Shown here: positions 10,533 through 20,213 of the stretch, piece by piece | Numbering within the stretch: position 1 is the stretch's first letter | How the letters are laid out: every line of letters begins with the position of its first letter | NCBI RefSeq assembly: GCF_023159225.1 | Contig: NC_063166.1 | Location: forward strand, 78,269,785-78,333,784 | DNA length: 64,000 nucleotides | Direction of reading: 5' to 3' | Source: Perognathus longimembris pacificus | Lineage: Eukaryota; Chordata; Mammalia; Rodentia; Heteromyidae | Program-made: the position numbers and the translations under genes | The notes under the pieces: model-generated | What the model saw: only the letters and a program-made list of their open reading frames with translations | Database searches by the model: none | What the model was told of the DNA's origin: nothing

Positions 10533-10657
10533 GGTTTACAGCCACAACTGTGATCTTAGCGTATAGCCATAACCTCGAATTTGGTTTACAGCCACGACCT
10601 TGAACTTGGTTTACAGCCACGACCTTGAACTTGGTTTACGGCCATGACCGTGAGCTT
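10533..10657. repeat. 25-bp minisatellite, five in-register copies
   Basis: Five consecutive 25-bp units start at 10533, 10558, 10583, 10608 and 10633, each with the core 'acagccacgaccttga' or a close variant. Units 3 and 4 are identical, while units 1, 2 and 5 carry substitutions, and no unit has an indel. Identical inner copies suggest recent turnover within the array. Confidence 0.95.
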
Positions 10658-11895
10658 GGCTGGTGTGCTTTGGGAGGAACATGGCCTCACAGGGGGCTCC
10701 GTGGTCCTCTCCCAGGTGGTGAGAGCAGTCCCCCTGCTCTGCTGAGCTCACCTCGAGGTGCTTCCAAGCAGGTCCAGGCTCCGCCAGAGGCAGGGGAGAC
10801 AGGGCCTCCTGAGCGGCCGATGCCCCGGGACCCTACAGCACCAGAACTCACCCTCACCAGGCAACTCCGAACACAGAGATTCTTTCCCCTGCTGTCCCCT
10901 GGAGCCAGCATTTCCTCCGAGACCTTCATGGTGAGCACCCCTGAGACCCCACTTGCGATGTCTGGGTGACACGATGGCCTCTGGTGACTGGCGGCGTCTG
11001 TCTGGGTTTCCGTGTCACTGTCTGGTTACCGTTCTCGAAATAGGCCCCTGAGAGGTGGCTCAGTGAGATATTCTAATTAGGAGAACTAGGGAATGGCAGC
11101 GGGCAGTAAACTCTGCACGGATATTACCTTCTGCCTCTCACCAGGGTGGGGGGGACCGGTAGTAACACGCCCTTAACAGCCACCCCCACCATCCTCACCT
11201 TCACCATCATGATCACCACCTCCACCATCATCCTCATCTTCATCATCACCATTGCCGTCCATCCATCAATCAATCAATCGGTGGATGTCTTAGAAACCGT
11301 TCCATCAGGCCAGGTTTTTAAGCATGTCTCCCTACTCTGTATTATGAAAATCCAGCAGGCTACTTTTAGGGAAGCACAAGAACCAGAGGCCTAACAAATC
11401 GTGGCCCTGCTTCCCGGTGAATGCTTTGAAAAGAATGGGTGCTCTGTTTGACAGGTCCTGACTGTTCCATGTTCAAAGCGGATGGAGAAAAACGAGTCAC
11501 CTGCAGAGAAAACAAATACGAATTCCCAGAGGGTTTTCTTTGCCAAAGGGGGCCACTCCGACGCAGTGCCACTTAAATCCATTCAAATCTTGCCTTCTTT
11601 TTTTTTTGTCACAGGGTTTATGAAGCTAGGTTGGGGGTGGGGTGGGGGTGGCGTTCCACTCTTTCGCTCCTTCTCATCACAAAGCACAGAACTCAGCCTT
11701 GTTCTGCAGCTCGCTCAGGAACTGCGGCGTCCGGAGCAGGCAGCTGAGGGGGTGGGGGGGAGGGAATGGGGACTCGGAGACCCCAGCATTCCCGTGGGAG
11801 AAGAAAGCGTGTGTCAGTGATACAACATGTCCTTGAGGAAACGTCCCATGCTCCTGAGGACCATGATGCGTTGAAGTGGAATCCATTTAGAACCT
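10658..11895. other. Unassigned DNA
   Basis: No gene or interspersed repeat that I can support. It holds a CAY-rich simple repeat (annotated separately) and G-rich patches near 11627-11650 and 11751-11761. Open frames up to 114 codons have no recognisable content. Confidence 0.45.
11181..11280. repeat. Imperfect (CAC/ATC)n and (ATCA)n simple repeat
   Basis: Interspersed CACC, ATCATC and CATCAT units end in (ATCA)4 at about 11263-11279. It encodes threonine/isoleucine- or histidine-like runs in meaningless frames. Confidence 0.85.
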
Positions 11896-11914
11896 ATTTT
11901 ATTATTATTATTAT

Positions 11915-12100
11915 TTGCACTGGGATTTGGAGTAGAGAGCTTGCAACTTGCTAGAGCCGTGTCTCCAGCATGTGTGGTGGTGCTGGTGTTTGAGCTACAG
12001 TCTCACTTCCTGTCTGGGCACCTGCCCGAACTGCGATCCTCCTATTTTTCACTTCCCGCAGTAGCAGAGATGACAGGCCCGTGCCACCACACCCAGCCTT
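11915..12100 (-). mobile_element. Old dimeric SINE (B1-like left, ID-like right)
   Basis: In reverse orientation a tRNA-like segment (11915-11975, with 'ctagagccgtgtctccagca') precedes a degenerate B1 whose end reads 'gatgacaggcccgtgccaccacacccagcct'. This matches the B1-plus-ID-like dimer layout of several non-murid rodents and is more diverged than the Geo-type copies. An (ATT)n run at 11896-11914 marks the tail side. Confidence 0.6.
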
Positions 12101-12309
12101 CTCTGGGGCCAGGGAGAATGGAATGGAAACAAGATGGAGGAAGAGCAGAAGCCCATCCTGGAATGCACTCTTGTGGGTGGTACTGCCAGGCCCCACAGGG
12201 TGGAGGGCCCGACTGTGCAGCCGTGGGCCCGCCCCCGCCGGGCAGCGGCACCCCCCCTACTCGTGGGTTCAAATCCTGCTGAGGAGCCAGAGCATCCGGC
12301 AACCCAGCC

Positions 12310-12502
12310 CTCCCTGGGCTTTGTTGTTCAAGGCTGGCGCTCTGCCACCTCGAGCTGCAGCTCTGCTTCGGGCTTTTGGGTGGTTACTTGGAGGTGAGAG
12401 CCTCACAGACTTTCCTGCCCAAGCTGGCTTTGAACCGCGGTCCTTAAACCTCATCCTCCTGAGTGAGCAGCTGGGGTTCGCCCAGGCCACGGACGCCCAG
12501 CT
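12310..12502 (-). mobile_element. B1/Geo-type dimeric SINE
   Basis: Plus-strand strings 'ccctgggctttgttgttcaaggc' split into the tRNA-like right monomer, followed by 'ttacttggaggtgagagc' and the B1-derived 'ctttcctgcccaagctgg', ending 'cggacgcccagct'. The far 3' end of the right monomer is missing. CpG sites survive at several places, suggesting a mid-age copy. Confidence 0.75.
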
Positions 12503-12765
12503 AAGTGATTCCTGGTTGGTTTCTGTTTTCCTTTTGTGTCCACACATTTTTTTCTTCTTCTTAGGAACTTCGCAGGTTTACTCCAATTTGACTTCGTATT
12601 CCCATTCACACGCGAGCTTTAATTATAGCAAGCATTGTCTCCTAAAAAGACACAAGGTTTACTAATGATGCTTTGGAGATTTTCCTAAAAACTGCTTTGG
12701 TCTTGGCAAGAGTCTGAAGCCGCACACATTTTGCTATGCATTCTTGTATGTTTACATAGTTCTTT

Positions 12766-12767
<2 letters not shown>

Positions 12768-12805
<38 letters not shown>
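12768..12805. repeat. (CA)n microsatellite
   Basis: About 19 uninterrupted CA units. Confidence 0.95.
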
Positions 12806-12808
<3 letters not shown>

Positions 12809-13099
12809 GATTCCCCTTCTGTTTTTGAGTTTGCGAGTGGCCTTCCTTATTTCTCTCACAGCTTGCTGCCACACACACAAGACTGTTTCAAGGAAAGACT
12901 AATTTACGGCGTTCCCTCGGTGGTCCCTTAAATCAGCACCTTGCACCCGGGATTCACAAGGGAATCTCCTTTGCACAGAGGCCGGCTTTGAGCCCTGGCT
13001 TGATGGTGAGGTGAAATCTTAGAGGCAGAGAGGCCCGTAAACAAGCCGTCATGACCGTCACCCACATGTGTCCCCGGCCCCAGTCACAGGAAAGCACGG

Positions 13100-13260
13100 G
13101 AGAAAACGCAGGCTAGCTGCCTTTCTGCTTTATGCAACTGCATGCAATAATAAGAGGCACCCCGTGGGATTGAAAGAGAAGGTGCAATTTTTGTTTGAAC
13201 AGTATTTGTTTTTAGCCAGAACAATGTAAATTTCCTCACTGCAAGAGCCCAGGCTGACTT
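13100..13260. promoter_or_regulatory. Candidate conserved non-coding element
   Basis: AT-rich, repeat-free block with several forkhead-like motifs (TTTGTTTGAAC at about 13188-13199, TATTTGTTTTT at about 13203-13213) and ATGCAACTGCATGC, an imperfect palindrome at about 13132-13145. The call rests only on composition and motif content. Confidence 0.28.
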
Positions 13261-13562
13261 GCTCCAGGACACCCTGGCTGCTGCTCCCTCCTTCTGCCTT
13301 TGGGCGGTGTGGGGGTAGACGCTGGGCCCCATCGGGGGAGCACCTGACCCCCCTCCCTCCTTTCTGCAGTGGGGCCATGTGCCTCTTTGCCAGGACCCCG
13401 CTCTGGCTGCACCCAAACCGAGGGCTCCCAAGGAACCATTCTTGACTCTTGGACACCGCTATGTAGGCAGCAGCCTGGGCTCTGACGGCCAAGGCCAAGC
13501 AGGGAATGATGGATCTTTAAAAGTCACCATGACTGCTCTTAGCTGTCTATCAGGAAGAGGCC

Positions 13563-13655
13563 TGGGGGTCGGAGGCATGGCTCAGGCAGTAGAACATTAG
13601 GACCATGTGTGAAAATGTCAGGTACCGAGTTCAAGTCCCAGTCTTGGACCCCAGA
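13563..13655 (+). mobile_element. tRNA-derived SINE monomer (ID-like)
   Basis: Has an A-box-like 'catggctcaggcagtagaac' and a B-box-like 'gagttcaagtc' at the spacing of a tRNA-derived SINE, then a C/A-rich end. It lacks tRNA cloverleaf pairing, so I call it a SINE and not a tRNA gene. Confidence 0.6.
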
Positions 13656-14254
13656 GGGCACCGGGCACCGCTGGCTGCAGGGTCCCTGCTCACCGGGGAG
13701 TCTTGCCTTATGCTCTTGTTGTCCTCCTCTAGCAGGCCTGGGCCCGGAGCTTGATGCGGTGCCAACCCTGCAGATGGACAGAGGAGTCACCTGCATATGT
13801 TACCGTCACGCCGTTGGCAGCTGAAGAGACTTCCAGAATGGACATGGGCTCCAGCAGGGGCGGAGATGTTTCCTGCGCCAGGGGCTCTCTGGATGCTTAT
13901 GGCATCGTTAGACGCCACGCGCAATGGTCACCGCAGGTGGGTGACTGTGGGCAGAGGGGGAGCCACATGGACGAGAAGCGTGCGCGTTCGTCCTGTCCTG
14001 TGCCCAGTGACGTGGGGAGGCCTCGCCTGTCATTTGCAGCCCGTGAGAGAAGGCGCAGCCCCGCCCAGTCCTGCTGGCTGCGGTGCTGGGCTCAGGGCTA
14101 GACACAGCGCAGGCCCGAGACGAGGGGGTGCTGAGCGGATGCGTGGTTTGGAATCATCTTACAATGACAGCTGGCCGGTGTTCGGAGCCCCTGGCAGTCA
14201 CAAAGCCAAGCCCTTCACTGCGCCAGGAGGAAGCTCGGGAGGAAAATGAGCATG

Positions 14255-14427
14255 GGCAGGCGGTGTGGGTGTACATGGGCAGGATGTGTGAGCAGGAGGT
14301 GTGGGTGTGCATGGGGCAGGAGGTGTGGGTGTAGATGGGCAGGGGTGTGGGTGTGCATGGGGTAGGAGGTGTGAGCAGGAGGTGTGGGTGTAGATGGGCA
14401 GGGGTGTGGGTGTGCATGGGGCAGGTT
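14255..14427. repeat. GT/GGG-rich minisatellite of about 24-25 bp units
   Basis: Repeats of 'ggtgtgggtgt' followed by 'acatgggca', 'gcatggggc' or 'agatgggca' and a short spacer, about seven units with higher-order duplication (the block 14311-14360 recurs at 14376-14426). The unit length varies slightly. Confidence 0.85.
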
Positions 14428-14799
14428 CCTAAGGCTCATGGGAGAATGTGCTCCCGGTGGCCCCTGCCCCACCATGGCGTCTCGGCGAGCGTCCTCCCCT
14501 CCCTCTGCGTCTCCCATGCGCTGCAGTGTGGAGATGGGACCGGAAGCGGTGACTATAGCATTGTCACTCTCGGGGACAGCCTTTGCCTTTAAGGGTACGC
14601 TCCGCCCCTGGCCACGCCACCACGCAACATGGTGGGACTCAGCACAAGACCCCCGGAGACCTGGGCCCCTTGATCCTGGACTTCCAACATCGCGAACCAC
14701 AAACCACGTCAGCCTGTGTTCATGAAAACTGGCTCGGCCTGCGGGGCTCCAAATGGACTAGGACAGACCTGGGGGGGGCGGGGACACAGCCCCAGCAGG
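14428..14799. other. Unassigned DNA
   Basis: No repeat or gene recognised between the minisatellite and the CpG-rich block. Open frames cross it on both strands without recognisable content. Confidence 0.45.
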
Positions 14800-15480
14800 C
14801 GCACCCCAGGACTCGGCCGCGCAGCTGGAGGCGCTGAGGGCTCCTGACGCAAGGTGAGGGCCCCCAAGGGCAGCCCGGGGCGCGGAGAGGGGCTGAGAGG
14901 AGACGGGGCAGAGACACCAGGACCCACGGCCCCCGTGGCCGCCCGGGCACCGCAGTGGGGCGCCCGCGCCCCCCCCCCCCCCCCGCGCGCCCAGGATGAA
15001 GGTCACGGGCGCAGCGGCCTCCGCTCCGGCGCTGCCTTCAAGCCGAGGCCTTAATATTCCATGAGAATCCGCCCTGATGAAATTTTCATCACAGCCGCCG
15101 CCTCGGCTCCCTCGTGAGGCGGAGGCTTTGAGGATCAGGCTAATTGGGGTTTGATTAGCCGGCGATCTGAAGGTCAGGGCGCCATTCCACATTCCGAGGG
15201 GCTCGGGGGTCCCCCCCCCCTCCCCAGCCGGGGCGCGCGGGCTCTGCCAATGACTGCGGCCCATGAGAGAATCAGCTGCAGCCGGAGGGAGGCTTCGCCC
15301 CTCTGTCTTCAAGGGAGATGGGCTGCGGGGGCCCGCGGGGGCCGCGGGTTCGCGGAGGCAGTGCGGGGACGGGAGCCCTGGGGGCCGCTGCCCCTCCCCA
15401 CGCCCCACCTTCCCGGCTGAGGGTTCGAGCCCCGGCGGCTCTCAGGGGCTCAGGTGGCTGCGGGCTGCGTGCGGTTAAGG
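14800..15480. promoter_or_regulatory. CpG-rich block, candidate CpG island
   Basis: CpG is frequent across about 650 bp (for example 14816-14832, 14955-15030, 15230-15370), and a 16-C run lies at 14969-14984. It is free of recognised interspersed repeats. A CpG island could mark a promoter or a Polycomb-bound regulatory element. I see no defensible first exon. The 216-codon minus-strand frame here is expected from base composition. Confidence 0.45.
15035..15210. promoter_or_regulatory. Candidate conserved element inside the CpG-rich block
   Basis: AT-richer island in G+C-rich DNA. It has an inverted repeat tgatgaaa-t-tttcatca (15075-15091), and ggctaat (15138-15144) is inverted as attagcc (15154-15160) with a 9-nt spacer, giving paired homeodomain-type TAAT cores. 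Spaced, inverted TAAT cores are typical of dimer-binding homeodomain sites. Function is inference. Confidence 0.4.
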
Positions 15481-15944
15481 AGATCCTGGGGACAGCGGGC
15501 CTGTGCTGGTGATCTCAGAGTCTGCGCGTGTCCTGTGCACGCCCGCGTGTGATTTCCCAGACGTCCCCGGAGACAGGCCACCACGTCTGTCCCGGAGGAC
15601 GGATTGGGAAGCGGCTGGAAGGGTGAGGCGTCAGCCCAGCCATAGAACCCGTGCTTCTTCAGCTCTGCTTACCTTTACCGCCGAGTCCTTGGAAGCTTGT
15701 TTTGACAGTGATCAGTCACTCAAATTGGAAGCATGTATGTTTTGCTGTAAAAATGTAATTTGCATATGAAACCCTTGGCGGCGGGGCTAAGGGAGATCAA
15801 GGTGGTCCTCTTATTTCACAGCACACAAAACCAAAACAGAAGGAAAGACATGGAGAAGGGCGATTGGGGCTTCAAGCTCACGCACAGCCCAGCCCTCTCC
15901 CAGCTCCGTCAGGTGTAACTGACAAATACAACTCGTGCATCTGA
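15481..15944. other. Unassigned DNA
   Basis: Contains AT-rich 'aatgtaatttgcatatgaaa' around 15752-15770, including an octamer-like ATTTGCAT at 15757-15764. No gene is seen. Confidence 0.4.
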
Positions 15945-16155
15945 GCCAGGCACCGGTGGCTCACGCCTGTCATCCTAGCTACTCAGGACGCTGAGATCTG
16001 AGGATCGCAGTTCAAAGCCAGCCCCGGCAGGAAAGTCTGTGGGACTCTTATTTCTGACGAACCACCAGAAAACTGTTAGTGGAGCTGTGGCTCAAAGTGG
16101 TAGAGTGTGCTCTAGCCTTGAGTGAAAGAGCTCACGGTTGACAAATAAATAAACG
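15945..16155 (+). mobile_element. B1/Geo-type dimeric SINE, near full length
   Basis: Starts 'gccaggcaccggtggctca', the 7SL-type 5' end, continues 'cgcctgtcatcctagctact', then the junction 'accaccagaaaactg' and the tRNA-like right monomer 'ctgtggctcaaagtggtag', ending in an AAT-rich tail. The right monomer is shortened at its 3' end. Confidence 0.85.
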
Positions 16156-16269
16156 AAAGCCTTGCACATCTGTACGGCGTGAAGTGATGGTTTGGAAATG
16201 AGCATACTCTCACCCACGGGGGTGCCCGTTTTCTCTGATGGCAAGCACACCGAAGATCTCTTCTCCAGA

Positions 16270-16509
16270 AGGGCACTTGCGGCTCATACCGGTCACCCTA
16301 GCTACTCAGGAGGTTGAGACCCGGAGGATCATGGTTCAAAGCCAGCCTCAGTAGGGAAGTCCAAGAGACTCAATCTCTAATTGACCAGCAAGATGCTGGA
16401 CTGGAGGTATAGCTCAAGTGGTAGAGAGCATTAGTGAAGAAAAAAAAAAACGCATGAGAATACCAGGCTGGTCCTGAGTTCAGGGCACAATACCATTAAA
16501 AAAAAAAAA
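16270..16509 (+). mobile_element. B1/Geo-type dimeric SINE with internal A run
   Basis: B1-like 5' half ('ggctcataccggtcaccc', 'gctactcaggaggttgag'), then the tRNA-like half with an internal A-run (16440-16450), the end 'ggtcctgagttcagggcac' and a terminal A tail. It lies about 115 bp from the previous copy in the same orientation. Confidence 0.8.
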
Positions 16510-16514
16510 TCTAC

Positions 16515-16720
16515 TTTCCTATCAGATTTTAAGATACTTCACTCAAAGTGCTAAACCACATTGCATTAATTGTAGTCAACATCGTAGGCAATGGATATCC
16601 AGATTTAATTCATTTGTAAGTTAAATATTTTATAGTTCTGAACACCTCCTCATTTTCAGGCCCCCGTATTTCTTTCAATCAACCTCGCTCCCCTCCTTAC
16701 CACGATGGGTAGGGGGCAGT
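16515..16720 (+). mobile_element. Possible ancient L1 3' remnant
   Basis: The string 'attgtagtcaacatcgtaggcaatggatatcca' (split here: 'attgtagtcaacatcg' then 'caatggatatcca') resembles the 3' UTR of old L1M elements. Similarity beyond this is faint. An untranslated AT-rich block is the safe reading. Confidence 0.3.
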
Positions 16721-17044
16721 GAGACTCTGGCCTAAGAAATGAGCCCTTCTTTGATTGTTTCATAGCAGGAAATGAACTAGAACAACAGGGGTCGCAACGG
16801 AATCTTGTGACTTAGAAATACAGAGTGGGCAACTCACAGAGACCCTGACATTGCAGAAAATGGTGATTGCCAAGGAGCAGAGCTTGGTGGTGGGCGTGAA
16901 CGGAAACTGAAGATTTTTTTTAACAGCCCTATAATCCTACGCATCTGTGTGACTTGGATAAAGTCATAATTAAATAAAAAGAATACATCACTTTTTGGTG
17001 TTTGATTTTATAACATAAACAAAAACATGGGAAGCCCCTTTCCT

Positions 17045-17245
17045 CCGGGGCTTTTCTCACTCGGGGATGCAGTTTTGAGGTCTAGGCGGATGCGCGTCGT
17101 TGTAAAGTGTGATCTGCTGCCCGGTTCCTCTGTAACTGGCTACTGCACTGGTTTTACTCAGTGTATGACAGCGCATGTCGGCTTTCCCTGCAGAGACAAG
17201 GCCGCAGTGAACAGCTCTGTGTCTGCGCACGCGTGCACCCATCCG
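17045..17245 (-). mobile_element. Second L1 fossil, GC-shifted
   Basis: In plus-strand order the anchors of an inverted L1 3' ORF2 region appear: 'ttttctcactcgggga', 'agttttgaggtct', 'cgttgtaaagtgt', 'gtgtatgacagcgcatg', then 'ggccgcagtgaacagctctg'. Several consensus A/T positions are G/C here and new CpGs are present. The alignment is by eye and the boundaries are approximate. Confidence 0.5.
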
Positions 17246-18584
17246 TGTACACCGCCATCACATGGATCACACAGGAGCACAGGTGACCGCTGCACACACG
17301 GGCATGCACCGGTGTGCACTGCCGCCATCAGCGGTCACGTTGGGTGCGTGCACGTGTGTGCCGTCACCATGTGTGTGACTGTGTGTGCAGCACCTGGTTA
17401 GAGGCTCATTGCTGCCTGCCGTCGGGTTTCCAAGGGTCACCGCGAGTCCCAAACGCTTTTCCAAAACAACGTAACTGCCACGAACACGTTTGACACAAGC
17501 TGCCAGCTCTTGTCCTTTTTCGCCTGCCTTGCTGTGCTGAGATTCTCAGGCCTGGCCCACCACCGGTGTCATTGTCCCAACCCCTCTGAAGTCTCTGTTT
17601 TCCTTCCACAAACACAGATTGACTGTTCTGCCTCTCAGGCCTCTGCAGAAAGAGCCACTAAACTGCTTTCCTGCCCCCTGCACCCCTGTTCCTCCCCCGT
17701 GCCTGTCAACTTGTCCTTTGGAGACGATCGTCAATTTTAAGTGAGAATTTGGGGTGCCTCAGAATAGGCGGGTGTCCATGTTGGTCAAGTTGTGCACCCA
17801 GTAGGGCTATGTCACTTCCTGTGGCCCTCCCTCTGTAGGGGGCGGGTCATTGGGAAGGATAACGAAGCCCCTACCTCTTACCGGATGTTCTCCATAGCAG
17901 CACTAAGGGAAGATGTGCAAGTCCAGGCCCCCTCCCCACCCGGTCTTGCCCCGTCCTGTCAGCAGCGATGACCGGAAGGCCTGCAAGCCGCCATCAGCCT
18001 GCTCCAGCTGCAGCTCAGCTCTGGAAACAACCTGTCCGCTCACAGCTTCCACATGACTTGGCAATCTGTCTATAAAATGTCCCTGGGCCTGAACGGCGTG
18101 ACACCTCCTGCCTGCATACATTAGCCATCCATTGATTGTTTCCCGGAGCCGGGTCACCTTTATGCTTCCAAAATGGGCGCACAGCCAGACCCGATCAATC
18201 AAGCAGCGGTTAAGAACTGTGCCTGTCCACGCCCGACCCAGCCGGGAGGGGAATGGACGGTGGTAGTGTGGAAGACGGACTTGGACAAAAGCTGGTGAGG
18301 CTGACCCCTTCCTGGGTTAACTACAGGGGAGCCATGTTGGGGTTCTGAGACAGAGCAGGGTTGCCATGAGATTGCTGGGCTATTTCCAGCTGATAGACAC
18401 AAGGCCACGTTCCTGGCCATGTTCAAGGCCAGGACTTGGCTGTGATTTGCAGAGCAAGTAAACACTGAAGGGAGGAAGGAGGAGCTGGAGATTAGGGTCT
18501 CTGTGGGTTCCTTCACTCGGAGAAACTCAAAATTCTCCACCTCCTCTCTGCCAGCCACGAGCTCCGCCTGAGCCTAATTCAATC
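17246..18584. other. Unassigned DNA
   Basis: CA-rich decayed simple sequence to about 17400, containing an inverted repeat gtgaccgctg (17283-17292) / cagcggtcac (17329-17338). The rest shows no repeat or gene that I can support. Open frames reach 119 codons without recognisable content. Confidence 0.45.
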
Positions 18585-18745
18585 CAAGTACAGGATGGTG
18601 ATCACGGTGGCAGTTACCTGGAGCTTTCTATTAAATGGGGAGTGATTGATAATTAAATGGCACTCTGTATTCAAGCTCAGGCATTTCAGAAATTTAAATG
18701 AAATTCCCTTTCACAGAAAAAAAATTCAATTTAGTTCTTGAAAAA
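18585..18745. promoter_or_regulatory. Candidate conserved non-coding element
   Basis: Repeat-free, AT-rich block with CACCTG-type E-box-like TTACCTGG (18616-18623) and TTGATAATTAAATGG (18645-18659, homeodomain-like). The A run at 18740-18751 closes it. The call is compositional only. Confidence 0.33.
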
Positions 18746-18911
18746 AAAAAAAGGAAAACACTATTCTGTAGGGTACAAGCCCTTGTTTACGAATGGTATT
18801 TTGGGAATACAGTTTGGTTTTACTTTTAACAAAACATTTGGGGAAATGTAGGATGTGTTTCCTATTCGTGCTCTACAGAATTACTGAAATCTCAGTGTCT
18901 CCAAACAATAT

Positions 18912-19011
18912 CCAGGGCTGGTGGTAAGGTTCAAGTAGCAAAGTACCTGCCTCCCAAGCTTGAAGCCCAGTATTGAAACTCCAATACTGAAACAGGCAAA
19001 CAAACAAAAAG
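18912..19011 (+). mobile_element. tRNA-derived SINE monomer
   Basis: 'gggctggtggtaaggttcaagtagc' (A-box region, split over 18914-18938) is followed by 'acctgcctcccaagcttgaagcccag' in parts and a CAAACAAACAAAAA tail. No cloverleaf is evident. This is an ID-like monomer without the Geo half. Confidence 0.65.
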
Positions 19012-20035
19012 CATCCACGTATCGCCTTACAGATCCGCAGTCTCCGATGGACGGACAACCACACTCTCCTTGTCTGAAACTTTGACCACACTCCTTTTCT
19101 GCCCAGACTGTACCTTTTCAAATATGTCTGTCCTGTCTTTTGTTCTTAGTGTTCCCTGACCTCGCTAAAAGCAGCTGGCAATACCTGTGAGACCTTCTGA
19201 CAGATCACCTGAGAATCAGCCCCGCTCAAAGTCTCAGGACACAGAATAGAGAGCAGTCATTTGCCAGAACACCAACAGCCTCTCGTCCGGTTCCCAGTTA
19301 ACAGAGCCATGGTTTCTGACAGCACTGACCTGGGCTTCTGAGCTCCCACCAGATCCACATGCGCTTAATGGATGACGGAGCCAGGCAGGGCCTCCCTTCT
19401 CCAAGGTCTCCAAATACCTCCCGCTAACAAGTTCCAAAGCCTAACACCCCCAGGCCGGGAAGTCACAGTAGCTGCACCCCTGGGATTGGAGGCTATCCTC
19501 GTGGCTACCAGGAGCTGGCCAGCGGAACCGCTTCAGGGGGAGAAGGATTCTGTTTCCGAGGGCTCGGTCCACACCTTGGCTCTGTTGATTCTTGGCCTGT
19601 GCTCCACAGACTGTCACAGCAGTGTGGGCACGTGGAGGAGGCTGCTCACCTTGATGGAGATAGGAGAGAGAGAGAGATGGCTTCCGGAAGCCCCTTTCCC
19701 GGAGCAGGTGGTGCCGGTCCACAGCCAGCCGAGTCCTCTCCCTCCCCCGTGAGCCTCCCCTCCACGGCCACGCAGGGGCAAGGCCTCGCACCAGTGGCCC
19801 CGCCCCGCACGGCGGAGTGGAAGGTAGGGTGCAAGGACGGTCGTTCTCGCCAGTGGGAGAGGGTGCGGCCCGCCGTCGGGCCCAGTCTGTGACTCCTGCT
19901 GCCCCGGGCTTGAACCACTCAAGGGTCTTCCCTCTGTCTCTCCCTCGCCGCCATAACTGGCCGAGCCCCTCGGACACGCTCTGCTCTATTTCTTCTACAG
20001 CTCTCAGTCCCCATGACCCGGGAGAGACCCGGTAG
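19012..20035. other. Unassigned DNA
   Basis: No recognised repeat or gene. A 232-codon minus-strand frame (19441-20139) overlaps the adjacent SINE at its start and has no domain, so I reject it as coding. Confidence 0.45.
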
Positions 20036-20175
20036 GGCTGGCGCCCTACCGCCTGGGCCACAGCGCCACTTCCCGTGTTTTGTTGGTTCACCGGAGCTAA
20101 GCGTCTCACAGACTCCTGCCTGGGGCCGGCTTTGCACACGAACCTCAGATCTCAGCCTCCTGAGGAGGTAGGATG
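20036..20175 (-). mobile_element. B1/Geo-type SINE, shortened right monomer
   Basis: Plus-strand strings 'cgcctgggccacagcgccac' and 'ctttgcacacgaacctcag' identify the Geo monomer and the B1 half in reverse. It ends at 'cctgaggaggtaggatgcc' where the (CT)n repeat begins, so the B1 5' end is lost to, or replaced by, simple sequence. Confidence 0.7.

Positions 20176-20209
<34 letters not shown>
20176..20209. repeat. (CT)n microsatellite
   Basis: About 17 uninterrupted CT units joined directly to the SINE at 20036-20175. Confidence 0.95.

Positions 20210-20213
<4 letters not shown>

Noticed and set aside
11181..11280. Coding-looking Thr/Ile run from the CAC/ATC repeat
   Set aside because: The low-complexity repeat reads in all frames and both strands. 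No gene context.
13563..13655. tRNA gene candidates at this and similar A-box/B-box sites (18912, 43388, 48577)
   Set aside because: Box A and box B motifs are present, but there is no cloverleaf pairing and the sequences fit ID-like SINE monomers with tails.
14758..15408. A 216-codon minus-strand frame in the CpG-rich block
   Set aside because: Stops are rare at this composition. The translation is Pro/Gly/Ser/Ala-rich without domain or signal.
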